Part shown: positions 35,377-44,975 of the stretch, in pieces | How positions within the stretch are numbered: the first letter of the stretch is position 1 | Layout: the number at the start of each line of letters is the position of its first letter | Assembly (NCBI RefSeq): GCF_001011115.1 | Contig: NZ_CP008874.1 | Span: 1,116,001 to 1,180,000 of the forward strand | Direction of reading: 5' to 3' | Source of the DNA: Halanaeroarchaeum sulfurireducens | Lineage (GTDB): Archaea > Halobacteriota > Halobacteria > Halobacteriales > Halobacteriaceae | DNA: 64,000 nucleotides | Notes under the pieces: generated by a model | The model's input: only the letters and a program-made list of their open reading frames with translations | Databases searched by the model: none | What the model was told of the DNA's origin: nothing | Program-made: the position numbers and the translations under genes

Positions 35377-36414
35377 ATGCGCACAGTCGACGGAACGGCG
35401 GGTGGTGGACAGCTCGTCCGGACGGCCGCCGCCATGAGCGGGGTCACCGGCGACGCCATCCGGATGGAGAACGTCCGCGGAGCCCGGGACCAGCCCGGCC
35501 TTCGCGCCCAGCACGTCGCGGCCATCGAGACCGTCGCGGCACTCGCCGACGCAACGACGGAGGGAGTCGCCCTTGGTTCCGAGGCGTTCACCTTCGAGCC
35601 CGGCACCCTCTCTGGGGGTGCACACGAGGGCGCCATCGAGACGGCCGGAAGCGTCACCCTCGCCTTCGACGCGGCCCTCCCGCTCGCCGCTCGACTGAAC
35701 GCCCCCGCCACCGTTACCATGTCGGGCGGGACCGACGTCACGTGGTCGCCGCCCTTCGACTATTTTCGGTCGGTCAAACTGCCGCTCCTCCGGACGATCG
35801 AATTGCGTGCAGAGACGGTTCTCGGGCGACGCGGGTTCTATCCCTCCGGTGGCGGCCTCGCTGGGCTGTCGCTTGCCCCGTCGACACTCGCACCGCTCGA
35901 ACTGAGTGATCGGGGGGCGCTGGAGTCGGTCGAGGTTCACTCGGTGGCAGCCACGTCGCTCGAATCCGCGTCGGTCGCAGACCGGCAGGCCGTCGCCGCT
36001 ATCGAGACACTCGAGGCCAGCGTCGACGCGCCGATCGACGTCGACATCTCCTACGCCGATGCGGCGGACAAGGGATCTGCAATCGTGATCGTCGCCTCGT
36101 TCGAGTCGTCAGTGGCCGGGGTTTCCGCACTGGGGGAGCCCGGAAAGCCGTCCGAAGCGGTGGCGCAGACGGCGACTGATCGTCTCGACGCGTTCCGTGG
36201 GACCGATGCGGCCGTGGATGTCCATCTCGGGGATCAGCTCGTTCCGTTCCTCGCGCTCGCGGGCGGGAAAGTGCGAATCCCCCGGGTCACTGACCACGTC
36301 GAGACGCATCTCTCGCTCGTCAGGGAGTTCGGCTTCTCGGTGAGCCTGACACGTCTCGACGACGGCGAAGCGCTCCTCGAATCCGACGGGGGCGATCAGG
36401 GGACGATTCCGTAG
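35377..36414 (+). CDS. rtcA: RNA 3'-terminal phosphate cyclase
   Basis: The 345-residue RtcA has the opening DGTAGGGQLVRTAAAMSGVTG, the middle motif RRGFYPSGGGLAGL, and the C-terminal LGDQLVPFLALAGGKVRIPRVTDHVETHL with the candidate nucleotidyl-accepting His in TDHVETH. It converts RNA 3'-phosphates to 2',3'-cyclic phosphates using ATP. The protein is Ala-rich and acidic. Its 3' end overlaps the next gene by 19 bp in convergent orientation. Confidence 0.92.
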   Translation: MRTVDGTAGGGQLVRTAAAMSGVTGDAIRMENVRGARDQPGLRAQHVAAIETVAALADATTEGVALGSEAFTFEPGTLSGGAHEGAIETAGSVTLAFDAALPLAARLNAPATVTMSGGTDVTWSPPFDYFRSVKLPLLRTIELRAETVLGRRGFYPSGGGLAGLSLAPSTLAPLELSDRGALESVEVHSVAATSLESASVADRQAVAAIETLEASVDAPIDVDISYADAADKGSAIVIVASFESSVAGVSALGEPGKPSEAVAQTATDRLDAFRGTDAAVDVHLGDQLVPFLALAGGKVRIPRVTDHVETHLSLVREFGFSVSLTRLDDGEALLESDGGDQGTIP

Positions 36415-37319
36415 GTGTCGCCCTCAGGGGACTCGGTCGGCGCGACGGTGACGTTCGTCTCGTAGGTGAGATCCGGTTGCCGAACCGAGACGTGGATCGT
36501 CGCGTCGTAGATGGCTGCGTCGGCGGACATGGTGTCCGGGTACTGTGTGGTGGTGACCCCACCGGGGTCGCGGTCGACGAACACCACGAACCGACCGTCG
36601 GCAGCGTCCCCGTTCCGAAACGAGACGTCGTAGGGCGAGTCCACATTTGAGCCGAACGCCGGGCCATCGCAGGGTTGCCCCCCAACGGTCCCCTGGGTTA
36701 GATCCACGACCGCCGATTCGTTCGCGACGGTACAGGTCGTCGAATTGCTCTCGTTTGAGAGCGTGACGTCGACTGAATCGGTCCCCCCGTCCGCGACGTC
36801 GGCCGTCCACTCGTTACCGGACCCATCGCTCACGATGACGGTCAGCGTGCTCGCGTTCGGTGTCACGTTCATCTCGAATCGCCGGATCTGTTCGACGTCC
36901 GAGGCAATCGTCCAGCTTTCGTTCCCGTCCGCGTTCGTGAAGTTGCGCGTCTCACTCTGGGAGATGCGAGTTCCATTGGTGGTGTCGACGAGCGAGACGG
37001 TCGCCAGTTCGCCGTGCCTCGCGGACTCGCGTTCGGCCGCCGCATTCAGATTGTCGAGGTCGGCCTGGAACCGGTCGTGGATCGAAGCGTGGTCCTCCGA
37101 ATTGGGGGTGGCGTTGTAGCGATTGGCAAGCGCGAGGAGGCCGGTGGCCCCCGCATCCATCGACTGCTGGAACGCGATGGCGTCCTGGCCGCTCACCGTC
37201 TCGCGTGTCGCCAGGTTCTCGGTGTAGATGGCCGTGTTCGTGATCAGTGCCAGGGCAACGAGCGTGACGGCGATGCCGAGCGCGGCGACGAGGATGACCT
37301 GCCCCCGGGAGCGATGCAT
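36396..37319 (-). CDS. Secreted pilin-like membrane-anchored protein
   Basis: A short basic start (MHRSRGQ) is followed by one hydrophobic helix (VILVAALGIAVTLVALALI), as in haloarchaeal pilin-like and prepilin-related proteins of about 300 residues. The extracellular part is rich in Asn-x-Ser/Thr sequons. It contains a Cys pair (TTCTVANES, GGQPCDGPAF) and ends in a beta-type domain without a second helix. The exact DUF is not recognised. It may belong to a surface or pilus structure, but no pilus genes are next to it. Confidence 0.75.
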   Translation of the reverse strand: MHRSRGQVILVAALGIAVTLVALALITNTAIYTENLATRETVSGQDAIAFQQSMDAGATGLLALANRYNATPNSEDHASIHDRFQADLDNLNAAAERESARHGELATVSLVDTTNGTRISQSETRNFTNADGNESWTIASDVEQIRRFEMNVTPNASTLTVIVSDGSGNEWTADVADGGTDSVDVTLSNESNSTTCTVANESAVVDLTQGTVGGQPCDGPAFGSNVDSPYDVSFRNGDAADGRFVVFVDRDPGGVTTTQYPDTMSADAAIYDATIHVSVRQPDLTYETNVTVAPTESPEGDTYGIVP

Positions 37320-37356
37320 CGATCCACGATTGAACGGCTCCCGGGAAAAGCGTTCC

Positions 37357-38253
37357 CTACGGGGTGGTGTCTGCGCTGCTCACGAGATAGATGCCCGCGG
37401 CCATTACGACGCCCCCACCGACGAACGCGGGTCCGAGCGTCTCGTCGAGGAAGACGAAGCCGAGCAGTGAACCGACCGCCGGCTGCGCGAAGAAGAACAC
37501 CGCCACGACACCAGCTTCGAGTGACTCGACACCGCGATACCAGAGATACCAGGCGATGGCCGTGCTGAACACCCCGAGATAGGCGACGGCCCCGAGAACC
37601 GGGAGGGTCGTGGGCAACGAAAGCGGCGATACCCCGAGCAGCCACAGCTCGACGCCGGCCGCACAGCCAAGAATCGGCACTGCCCACACCGTCGAGTACG
37701 TCGCCGTCTCGAGGGCGGAGTAGCGGCGAACCAGCGGCGTGCCCCAGACGGTGTACGCCGCCCAGCCGAAACTCGCCACCAGCAGCGCGGCGACGCCAAG
37801 CGTACTGGCACCACTCACCTGCGAGAGATCGTACTGACCGGAGAGGACAACGATCGTCCCCACCGTCGCCACTGCCATGCCCCCGACTTTGCGGCGTGAC
37901 AGCCCCTCGTCGAGGACGGCGACCCCCAGCGGGAGCGTGAATACCGGCGTCAGGACCGTCAACAGCGACCCCTGGCTGGCGTTGGTGAGGTCGGTTCCCA
38001 CGAACTGCGTGAGGAGCGTGACCGCGACCCAGACTCCGAGAGTGCCAAACCGTCGGTGTTCCTGGCGCGACAACGATCGAGACGGACTCCAGAGACGAAC
38101 GACCGCGAGCAGCGTGACGGCCCCCAGTGCCACGCGCAGGAACGCGAGTGTCGCCGGAGGTATCGAGGCGAAGCCCCACTTGCTCACCACGTACATGCCG
38201 CCCCACAGAGCCGCGGCGGTGATCGGCCCCACGACCTCCGCAAATCGAGCCAT
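37357..38253 (-). CDS. EamA/DMT-family transporter
   Basis: The 298-residue protein has ten membrane helices in two EamA repeats: GMYVVSKWGFASIPPATLAFLR in the first, and a second with GAVAYLGVFSTAIAWYLWYRG and PAVGSLLGFVFLDETLGPAFVGG. It probably exports a metabolite such as an amino acid. I prefer the ATG at 38253 (MARFAEVVGP) over the GTG at 38274. Confidence 0.87.
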   Translation of the reverse strand: MARFAEVVGPITAAALWGGMYVVSKWGFASIPPATLAFLRVALGAVTLLAVVRLWSPSRSLSRQEHRRFGTLGVWVAVTLLTQFVGTDLTNASQGSLLTVLTPVFTLPLGVAVLDEGLSRRKVGGMAVATVGTIVVLSGQYDLSQVSGASTLGVAALLVASFGWAAYTVWGTPLVRRYSALETATYSTVWAVPILGCAAGVELWLLGVSPLSLPTTLPVLGAVAYLGVFSTAIAWYLWYRGVESLEAGVVAVFFFAQPAVGSLLGFVFLDETLGPAFVGGGVVMAAGIYLVSSADTTP

Positions 38254-38336
38254 CACGTCCGGGTTCCGGTCCACATCCCCTGAGTCTGCCGATAGCGATC
38301 GAGACTTCTATTTGCTCTCGTTCCGCTTATCCAACC

Positions 38337-39242
38337 ATGCACGTCGCGGTCATCGGAGCGGGAGCCCTCGGGACGCTCCTGGCCGGTCGGCTGAAACGGG
38401 CCGAAACGTCCGTCACGCTCGTCGGACACCCGGGGCGTCACCTCGATGCCATCGCCGATAGAGGAGTATGCATCGAGCGGCCCAATGGAACGGCGGAGTC
38501 CGCCGATCTCACCGTCTCCACCGAGCACGACGAAGTCGCAGCGGCGGACTGGGTCCTGTTGGCGGTAAAGAGCTACGACACGAAGTCGGCGATGGCCGAT
38601 ATCGCTCCCTCGCTCGACGGAACGACGGTTCTATCGGTTCAGAACGGCCTCGGGAACGCCGAAACCATCGCAGAATACGTCGACCCCGAGCAGGTCGTCG
38701 TCGGCACGACCGGCCACGGTGCGTCGATTCCGGAGCCGGGGAGAGTGGATCACGCGGGCACGGGCGAGACGGTGATCGGCCGCTACTTCACGGATATCGA
38801 TGAGGAGGTCGAGACCATCGCCGCGACGCTCACGGCGGCGGACGTCGAAACGAGGGTAACGGACCGTCCGAGGGACGCAATCTGGGAGAAGCTCCTCATC
38901 AACGTCGCGATCAATGCCTCGACGGCGCTCGCACGCGTCCCGAACGGGTACCTCCTCACCTCCCAGCCGGGCGAACGACTCCTCGAACGAGCTATCGAGG
39001 AGGCGATCGACGTCGCCCAGGCCGAAGGACGGTCGGTTCCGAACGACGTGGTCGACCACGCGAAAACCGTGGCCAGGCGAACGGCCACGAACACGTCCTC
39101 GATGCGCCAGGACATTGAATCGGGTTCCCGAACCGAAATCGATGCGCTCAACGGTGCCATCGTCTCGCTCGGACGCAAACACGATGTCGAGACACCCGTC
39201 AACCAGACGCTCGCGGACCTCGTCCGCCTGGCGGAACGGTGA
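38337..39242 (+). CDS. panE: Ketopantoate reductase (2-dehydropantoate 2-reductase)
   Basis: The 301-residue enzyme has the NADPH motif VAVIGAGALGTLLAGRL, the conserved Lys in VLLAVKSYDT and NGLGNAE, and the C-terminal helical domain with EKLLINVAINASTALARVPNG. It makes pantoate from ketopantoate in CoA synthesis; in archaea pantoate then goes to pantoate kinase. No other CoA genes are next to it. The oxidase gene follows after 46 bp with its own TATA box. Confidence 0.9.
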   Translation: MHVAVIGAGALGTLLAGRLKRAETSVTLVGHPGRHLDAIADRGVCIERPNGTAESADLTVSTEHDEVAAADWVLLAVKSYDTKSAMADIAPSLDGTTVLSVQNGLGNAETIAEYVDPEQVVVGTTGHGASIPEPGRVDHAGTGETVIGRYFTDIDEEVETIAATLTAADVETRVTDRPRDAIWEKLLINVAINASTALARVPNGYLLTSQPGERLLERAIEEAIDVAQAEGRSVPNDVVDHAKTVARRTATNTSSMRQDIESGSRTEIDALNGAIVSLGRKHDVETPVNQTLADLVRLAER

Positions 39243-39288
39243 GCGTGGGAGTGATACTATAAAGGGCTCTGGGATGCAGGGTCCAGAC

Positions 39289-40485
39289 ATGGATCACGAC
39301 GTTCTCATCGTTGGCGGGGGAGTCGTCGGGCTCTCGACCGGACTCCACCTCGGGCGCCGAACCGGCCTTGACGTCGCCGTCGTCGAGAAGGAACACCAGC
39401 TCGCGAGCCACCAGAGCGGGCGCAACTCGGGGGTCCTCCACCCCGGGTTCAATTACGAGCCGGGATCGCTGAAGGCCGAGTTCGCCACGGACGGGACCAG
39501 GCGAATGAAAGAATACTGCCGCGAGAACGACATCCCCCTTCGCGAGTTCGGCGTCGTCGTCAGCGCACTCGACACCCGGGAAGAACGGCGTCTGAGTGAA
39601 CTCAAAGAGCAAGCAGAAGCGAACGAGGCGAAGGCGGAAATCATCGACAAGGCCGAACTCGAGGAGCGCGAACCGCACGCCCGCGGACGAGCGGCACTCT
39701 ACGCCCCCGAAGCCGCCTCGGTGGACAGCCAACAGTACGTCTACCAGCTCGCCCGCGACGCCCAGGCCGAAGGCGTGGCACTCTACCTCGGGACCGAGGT
39801 CGAGCGACTCGTCGACCGCGAGAGCGGATACCGTCTCGAGACGACCCACGGTCCGCTCGACGCCCGGTTCCTCGTCAATGCCGCGGGGCTGTACGCCGAC
39901 GATCTCGCCCAGCAGGTGGGCGTCGGCGGGGACTACCAGATCGTGCCGTTCCGGGGTGAGTACTACGAGCTGGTGGCGGATCGGCGATCCCTGGTCAACA
40001 CGATGATCTACCCGACTCCCGACCCAGATCTCCCCTTTCTGGGTGTCCACTATACCCGCCGCACCGACGACAAGGTCATCATCGGCCCCAACGCCGTGCT
40101 AGCGTTCGGCCGCGAGGCCTACGACAACACCGACGTGAATCTGAGCGAACTGTCGGACGCCCTCCAGTACGAGGGCCTCTGGAAACTCCTCTCCTCGCCG
40201 AAAATGCTGCGTGTTGCCGGCGAGGAGTTACACAAATCCTATCGCAAGCAGCGGTTCACCCGTGCCGCCCAGCGTCTCGTGCCGTCAGTCGAGGCCGACG
40301 ACCTCGTCAAGTCCTACGCCGGGATCCGCGCCCAGATCGTCCGAAACGACGGCGAACTCGTCAAGGACCCGCTTTTCGTCGAATCGGAGGACGCCATCCA
40401 CGTGCTGAACGCGGTCTCGCCGGGACTCACCGCCTCCCTTCCCTTTGGCGACCATCTCGCTGAACGGATCGAAACGGCGTTCTAG
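39289..40485 (+). CDS. lhgO: L-2-hydroxyglutarate oxidase
   Basis: This 398-residue flavoenzyme has the FAD motif VLIVGGGVVGLSTGLHL, the family motifs EKEHQLASHQSGRNSGVLHPG and PFRGEYYEL, and the C-terminal SYAGIRAQIV. It oxidises L-2-hydroxyglutarate back to 2-oxoglutarate, a metabolite-repair step feeding electrons to the membrane. An ACTATAAAG box at about 39255-39263 is 28-30 nt from the ATG at 39289, so I prefer that start over the ATG at 39274. Confidence 0.92.
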   Translation: MDHDVLIVGGGVVGLSTGLHLGRRTGLDVAVVEKEHQLASHQSGRNSGVLHPGFNYEPGSLKAEFATDGTRRMKEYCRENDIPLREFGVVVSALDTREERRLSELKEQAEANEAKAEIIDKAELEEREPHARGRAALYAPEAASVDSQQYVYQLARDAQAEGVALYLGTEVERLVDRESGYRLETTHGPLDARFLVNAAGLYADDLAQQVGVGGDYQIVPFRGEYYELVADRRSLVNTMIYPTPDPDLPFLGVHYTRRTDDKVIIGPNAVLAFGREAYDNTDVNLSELSDALQYEGLWKLLSSPKMLRVAGEELHKSYRKQRFTRAAQRLVPSVEADDLVKSYAGIRAQIVRNDGELVKDPLFVESEDAIHVLNAVSPGLTASLPFGDHLAERIETAF

Positions 40486-40497
40486 CCCCAATCACCG

Positions 40498-41673
40498 TCA
40501 AATATCCCGTGCGCTTCGTATCGCGAACCAGAGAGCGACCGCCGAGAGCAGGCTCGCGACCGCGAGAAGTCGCCAGCTCACACGAAACCCCGCCGCGTCG
40601 GCCACGAGGCCGAACGCAGGCGGTGCCACGAGCCCGCCGAGGTTGAGGGTGGTCTGTCCGCCGGCAGTGGCCGCTCCCGTCTCGTCGTCGGGAACCAGAC
40701 GCACCAGCGTCCCGTGATACAGTCCAGTCACGCCGAGCATGGACACCCCGAGAATGGCGACGAGGACGAATTGCACTGACACACCTGCCAGTGGCAGGGC
40801 GATGAATAGGGCGGCCGCCGTCCCCATCTGGGCCAGCATGACCCGGAAGGCACCCCCTTCGGGCGACCCGGGCAACCGATCTGCCAGTTCTCCCACCCCA
40901 ATGCGGCCGGCGCTTCCGGAGACCTGCATCGTCGCCAGCGCAAAGCCGGCGATCTGGACGCTCGTCCCTGAATCGCCGAGGTACGGGACCAGATATCCGG
41001 TCGTGGTGAAAACGCCCGAACCGATGAAAAACCCGGCGATGGTCAGGAGGACGTAGGTCCGATTCGACCGGAGACCACGGATGTTGGGCAATTCCATCGA
41101 ACCGCTCCCTCCGATCCCCCGATAGCCGATGAGATACCCCACGGCGACCACTCCCGCGACGGTCCCGATACCGAAAAAGGCAGTCCGCCACGTCCCGCCG
41201 ACGCGAGTCGCGTTCGTGACCGCCACGGACGCGATGGCACTGCCCATCGTAACACCCACCTGTTTGACCCCGATGGCGAGATTGTACCTGCCCTTGGGGG
41301 CTCGGGCGGCGATAGCCCGGTTCGTCGCGGGCATCGCGCTCGCGTAGGACGCTCCCAGGATGAAGACAGCTATCAGGAGAACCTCGTAGGTAGGGGTGAA
41401 CCCGATCGTCAGGGCTCCGGTGGCGAGCAGGCCGAGGCCGAGGACCATCGCGACCCGGTCCCCGTAACCGTCGACGATGGCGCCAGCCGGAAACAACATC
41501 AGGGTATATCCGAGCGTCATGACGGCGAGCAGAATGCCGATCTGGTACTGCGAGACCTGGAACTCGGCAGTGATAGCGGCTGTCGCAGCGAAGACGGAGT
41601 AGTACGTCGAACTGGCCACCACCTGCCAGCCACCGACGGCCCCGACGCCCAGCCAGGATCGTTCGACCGACAC
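40498..41673 (-). CDS. Major facilitator superfamily transporter
   Basis: The 391-residue protein has twelve membrane helices, with the MFS loop 2-3 motif as PAGAIVDGYGDRVAM and a matching loop in the second half (GVGELADRLPGSPEG). It starts at a GTG (41673). The pattern resembles sugar phosphate/cyanate type MFS members, but the substrate is unknown. It is convergent with lhgO (12-bp gap). Confidence 0.88.
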   Translation of the reverse strand: MSVERSWLGVGAVGGWQVVASSTYYSVFAATAAITAEFQVSQYQIGILLAVMTLGYTLMLFPAGAIVDGYGDRVAMVLGLGLLATGALTIGFTPTYEVLLIAVFILGASYASAMPATNRAIAARAPKGRYNLAIGVKQVGVTMGSAIASVAVTNATRVGGTWRTAFFGIGTVAGVVAVGYLIGYRGIGGSGSMELPNIRGLRSNRTYVLLTIAGFFIGSGVFTTTGYLVPYLGDSGTSVQIAGFALATMQVSGSAGRIGVGELADRLPGSPEGGAFRVMLAQMGTAAALFIALPLAGVSVQFVLVAILGVSMLGVTGLYHGTLVRLVPDDETGAATAGGQTTLNLGGLVAPPAFGLVADAAGFRVSWRLLAVASLLSAVALWFAIRSARDI

Positions 41674-41883
41674 GTCAGACCACTAGTGACCGGGGAACTC
41701 TTCTTTGGGGCGATACGTCCGTTCGGCCGTGCATATCCGTTCAAGTGTGGTCCCTCCAGAAAAACGGGCCGGTTCCGGCGCGTGTTTGCGTCGTCCCGCA
41801 CCGTGACAACGACGCATCCTCACGGATCGGGGGTATCGGACGACAACGGAGACGTGAAAAGGGGAGACCACCCACACGTATCC

Positions 41884-42552
41884 ATGGTGCCCCCGCTGGC
41901 CGTCGACATCGACGGGACGTTGAGTCGTGCAGACCGCTCCATCGACCCACGGGTGCTGGATGCACTCCGCGAGTGGGACGCACCGGTGGTCATCGCGACC
42001 GGGAAGGCGCTCCCGTTCCCCGTTGCACTTTGCCAGTTCGTCGGGATCCCCGAACGGGTCATCGCAGAAAACGGCGGTATCTCCGTCGTCGACGACGAAT
42101 TGCTCGTTCACGGTGATCGGGATGCTGCAGACGCCGTCGTCCGCGATTACGAGGAGGCGGGCTTCGATCTCGGGTGGGGTGAACTCGACCTCGCAAACCG
42201 CTGGCGTGAGACCGAGATCGCCGTCAGCCACGATGCTCCCCTGGATCCGCTGTCGGCCATCGCAGACGATCACGGCCTCGAGGTCGTCGATACCGGATTC
42301 GCGTACCACGTCAAATCGCCGACCGTAAGCAAGGGGACGGCGCTGACAGACGTCGCCGAAACGCTCGGCGTCCCCCCGTCCTCTTTTGTGGCCATTGGAG
42401 ATTCGGAAAACGATGTCGGCATGCTCGAACGGGCCGGCGAGTCGTTCGCCGTCGCGAACGCAGACGAACTGGCACGGAGAGCCGCAGAAACGGTAACCGA
42501 GGGTGAATACGCGGACGGATTTCTCGAGGCGATCGACGCGATCCGCCGGTAA
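41884..42552 (+). CDS. pgp: Phosphoglycolate phosphatase (archaeal HAD type)
   Basis: This 222-residue HAD phosphatase has motif I AVDIDGTLSRADR, motif II VIATGK, a C2-type cap, Lys in SPTVSKGTAL and motif IV FVAIGDSENDVGMLE. It matches the archaeal TA0175-like group annotated as phosphoglycolate phosphatase. Related sucrose- or mannosylglycerate-phosphatases are an alternative. The start at ATG 41884 is set by family length; the 200 bp before it hold no recognised gene. Confidence 0.87.
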   Translation: MVPPLAVDIDGTLSRADRSIDPRVLDALREWDAPVVIATGKALPFPVALCQFVGIPERVIAENGGISVVDDELLVHGDRDAADAVVRDYEEAGFDLGWGELDLANRWRETEIAVSHDAPLDPLSAIADDHGLEVVDTGFAYHVKSPTVSKGTALTDVAETLGVPPSSFVAIGDSENDVGMLERAGESFAVANADELARRAAETVTEGEYADGFLEAIDAIRR

Positions 42553-42593
42553 TCGGCGGAGCCTTTTCGTCAGTCCACAATCCTACTCAAGGT

Positions 42594-43616
42594 ATGCGGG
42601 ATATACGGGATCGACTTCGTTCAGGAACCACTCCGACGGTGACAGTTCTCCCGGATGGAAGCGTCGATCGACGGTCGGAAATCGTGGGCGTCGACGGCGA
42701 CCAACTCTCGCGGGAGACCGTGGGGGCCGAGATAGCTTCCGACGGGAAGACGTTCCTGACGGAGTGGCATGGCGTCGAGCCGGGCGGGCAGTCCCCCAAT
42801 GCGGCCCGACAACTCCACGAACTTGGGGCGGAGACGACACTTATCGGTCATCTCGACCACTCGATTTTCGACTCGATCCCCTTCCGAACGTATTCGATGG
42901 GCGATCCGGCGGAGATACACGTGTACGAACTCGCGGACGGGGTGATGATGTTCGCCGCCGAATCGACGGATATCGAGACGTGGACGTTCGATCGGGTGGA
43001 AACTGCCCTCGGGCCAAATCTCGAGTCGGCCTTTGGGGCCGATGCCGTGCTGTGGATGAACTGGGCGGCATTTCCGCACGGAACCGCTGCCCTCGAGCGG
43101 ACGAGCGAGTTGCTCGGGTCGGAGACCACACTGGTCATCGATCCCGGCGCGGTGTCCACGCGATCGACTGGCGACGCCGTCGACCTGCTCGACGGGCTTC
43201 GCAATGCGGACCCGGCTGGCGATACTGTATTGAGCCCGAGTCGGCGAGAGAGCAACGCGCTCCTCGACGCGCTGGGGATCGACGTGTCCAACCGATCGGA
43301 GATCGCGACCGAACTACGCGAGTATACCGACATTGCGGCCGTGGCCGTTCACGACAAACCGGCCGCGACCGTCGCGACGGAACAATCAGTCGTCGAGGTT
43401 CCAACGGTCGAAGACGTTGAACCGAACCGACACGCTGGCGCGGGAGACCGATTCAACGGGGGCGTTACCTACGCGCTCGCATCGGGTTGGTCGTGGGCAG
43501 AGACACTTACCCTCGGCAATGCCTGCGCGACCCACTACATCACGCACGATCGCTGTGGCGACCGAGCGGACCTCCTCGCGCTCCTCGAAAGGTACGCGGA
43601 CGACGATAGGGTGTAG
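42594..43616 (+). CDS. PfkB-family carbohydrate kinase
   Basis: The 340-residue sugar kinase has a glycine pair in GVEPGGQSPNAARQL for substrate binding, and the catalytic anion-hole motif RHAGAGDRFNGGVTYAL with Asp as base. It has no allosteric domain. It probably phosphorylates a sugar or nucleoside; the middle sequence (SPSRRESNALLDAL) does not fix the substrate. It lies 41 bp after pgp, so the two may be cotranscribed. Confidence 0.88.
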   Translation: MRDIRDRLRSGTTPTVTVLPDGSVDRRSEIVGVDGDQLSRETVGAEIASDGKTFLTEWHGVEPGGQSPNAARQLHELGAETTLIGHLDHSIFDSIPFRTYSMGDPAEIHVYELADGVMMFAAESTDIETWTFDRVETALGPNLESAFGADAVLWMNWAAFPHGTAALERTSELLGSETTLVIDPGAVSTRSTGDAVDLLDGLRNADPAGDTVLSPSRRESNALLDALGIDVSNRSEIATELREYTDIAAVAVHDKPAATVATEQSVVEVPTVEDVEPNRHAGAGDRFNGGVTYALASGWSWAETLTLGNACATHYITHDRCGDRADLLALLERYADDDRV

Positions 43617-43629
43617 CCCGACGAACCGA

Positions 43630-44031
43630 TCACGAATCGCCGACGATGGCGACGGTTACGGTCCGCCGTCGCGGCCCGTCGCCGTCGAAAAACAGGATCG
43701 ATTGCCAGGTGCCGAGATCGAGGTGCCCGTCTGTGATCGGTACGGAGACGCTCGATCCGAGAAGCATACTCCGCAGGTGGGCCGTCGCGTTGTCGTCGAT
43801 CTCGTCGTGGCGGTACGCTTGATCGTCCGAGACGAGCGTGGACAGGATGGTTTCGACGTCCGCCAGCAGACCGGATTCGGCCTCATTGATGGTCACGCCA
43901 GCGGTCGTATGTGGAACGTGAACGGTACAAATGCCATCCTCGACATTGTCCGGAACGCGCTCTGTGACGAGGTCCGTGACGTCGGTGACTGAAACGCCGT
44001 GATCCGTTTCGACGGTGAAGGACCCAGACAT
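43630..44031 (-). CDS. YjbQ-family protein (secondary thiamine-phosphate synthase type)
   Basis: This 133-residue protein has the UPF0047/YjbQ motifs: CTVHVPHTTAGVTINEAE, HDEIDDNATAHLRSMLLGSS and the C-terminal GTWQSILFFDGDGPRRRTV. The family is a small trimeric beta protein with a conserved His-rich metal pocket. Thiamine phosphate synthase activity is weak and may not be its true role. Start at ATG 44031 (MSGSFTVET). Confidence 0.9.
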   Translation of the reverse strand: MSGSFTVETDHGVSVTDVTDLVTERVPDNVEDGICTVHVPHTTAGVTINEAESGLLADVETILSTLVSDDQAYRHDEIDDNATAHLRSMLLGSSVSVPITDGHLDLGTWQSILFFDGDGPRRRTVTVAIVGDS

Positions 44032-44072
44032 GGAAGAACCCACGCGACCCCCCGGCAAAAGTGTTGGCCGAG

Positions 44073-44393
44073 CTACAGCGGGATGAACCGTTCCAGCCAA
44101 CCCCTGATTCCACCGCTGCTGCGGGCGTCCTCGAAGACCGGGTGAAGCGCGTTGAGAAAGTCTCGACGGGTCTCGAAACGATCACGACCAGATCTATCGA
44201 CGGCCTCGGAGAGAGAAATCGTCCGCCCAGACGGGTCGTACGGGACGTCGGGATTGCCGAGTTCGTCCACCAGTTCCTCCGCGCGGATGGGAAAGTCCAC
44301 GTCCGTCCGTCGAAGTCGGTCGTCGAGTGCGGGAATGCCAAACGCGACCGCGTCGGGCTCATCCTCGTCAGACGGCGGCGGTACGGCAGCCAT
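44073..44393 (-). CDS. Small conserved haloarchaeal protein (DUF5789-like)
   Basis: This 106-residue acidic protein contains DVDFPIRAEELVDELGNPDV and SLSEAVDRSGRDRFETRRDF, resembling the haloarchaeal DUF5789 family (from memory). The end RGWLERFIPL is hydrophobic-basic. It lies between YjbQ and the HTH regulator, all on the minus strand. Function unknown. Confidence 0.7.
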   Translation of the reverse strand: MAAVPPPSDEDEPDAVAFGIPALDDRLRRTDVDFPIRAEELVDELGNPDVPYDPSGRTISLSEAVDRSGRDRFETRRDFLNALHPVFEDARSSGGIRGWLERFIPL

Positions 44394-44433
44394 AGTAAAC
44401 GCTCGGCACTCCGATTACAAAGATCCGGTGGGT

Positions 44434-44832
44434 TCAGGGCTCCACGGGGGGAAGATCTTCGTCGTCGTACTTCGTCCGGAATTCCGAGATGAGCTGGCCC
44501 ATCTTCGCGTACCAGTCGTTGAGGAGGCGTTGCATGTCCTCCGCGATGGCGTCCGGATCCGTCGGCTTGTACACGTGATAGTAGCCGCCCTGGTCGTAGT
44601 TGACCTGTTCTTTGGTGATGAAGCCGGCGGAGAGCAGGCGCTGAACCGCCCGGTACGCCGTCGACCGCTCGCGATCGACCCGATCTGCGATTTCGTCGAC
44701 CGTGAGCGGATCGTCGGTGCTCGTCAGCTCCTTGAACACCTCTTTGTCGAGGGTTTTCAGGCCATGCATACACTCCAGTAACCCCTCGCACTGCATATCC
44801 CGCGAAAGGTATTCGCTCATCGATTCGGTCAT
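44434..44832 (-). CDS. HTH regulator with N-terminal cysteine pair
   Basis: The 132-residue protein has a winged helix (LTVDEIADRVDRERSTAYRAVQRLLSAGFI) followed by a short coiled region (DAIAEDMQRLLNDWYAKMGQL). The N-terminus has two cysteines six apart (DMQCEGLLECMHGL, Cys15 and Cys21), well placed for a redox or metal switch. TTAAAAG (about 44857-44863) lies 25-30 nt upstream, suggesting a leaderless transcript. It is directly downstream of the rhodanese-MBL gene and may control it; that is inference. Confidence 0.82.
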   Translation of the reverse strand: MTESMSEYLSRDMQCEGLLECMHGLKTLDKEVFKELTSTDDPLTVDEIADRVDRERSTAYRAVQRLLSAGFITKEQVNYDQGGYYHVYKPTDPDAIAEDMQRLLNDWYAKMGQLISEFRTKYDDEDLPPVEP

Positions 44833-44975
44833 ATCGTGGGGTAAGACCCGAGACGGTTAAAAGGGTTGTGTGAATCTTGCACTATCTTTCGGGAAACGTG
44901 GGCACACAGCGGACCTGATTGACACAGGGTCGCCCCGGAACGGCCTCGCCAGCGGAAACTACGTCAGTCCTGGTT

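Noticed and set aside
41674-41883. N-terminal extension of the phosphoglycolate phosphatase
   Set aside because: The frame is open upstream, but the added residues are unlike the family, and motif I sits right after the ATG at 41884, as expected.
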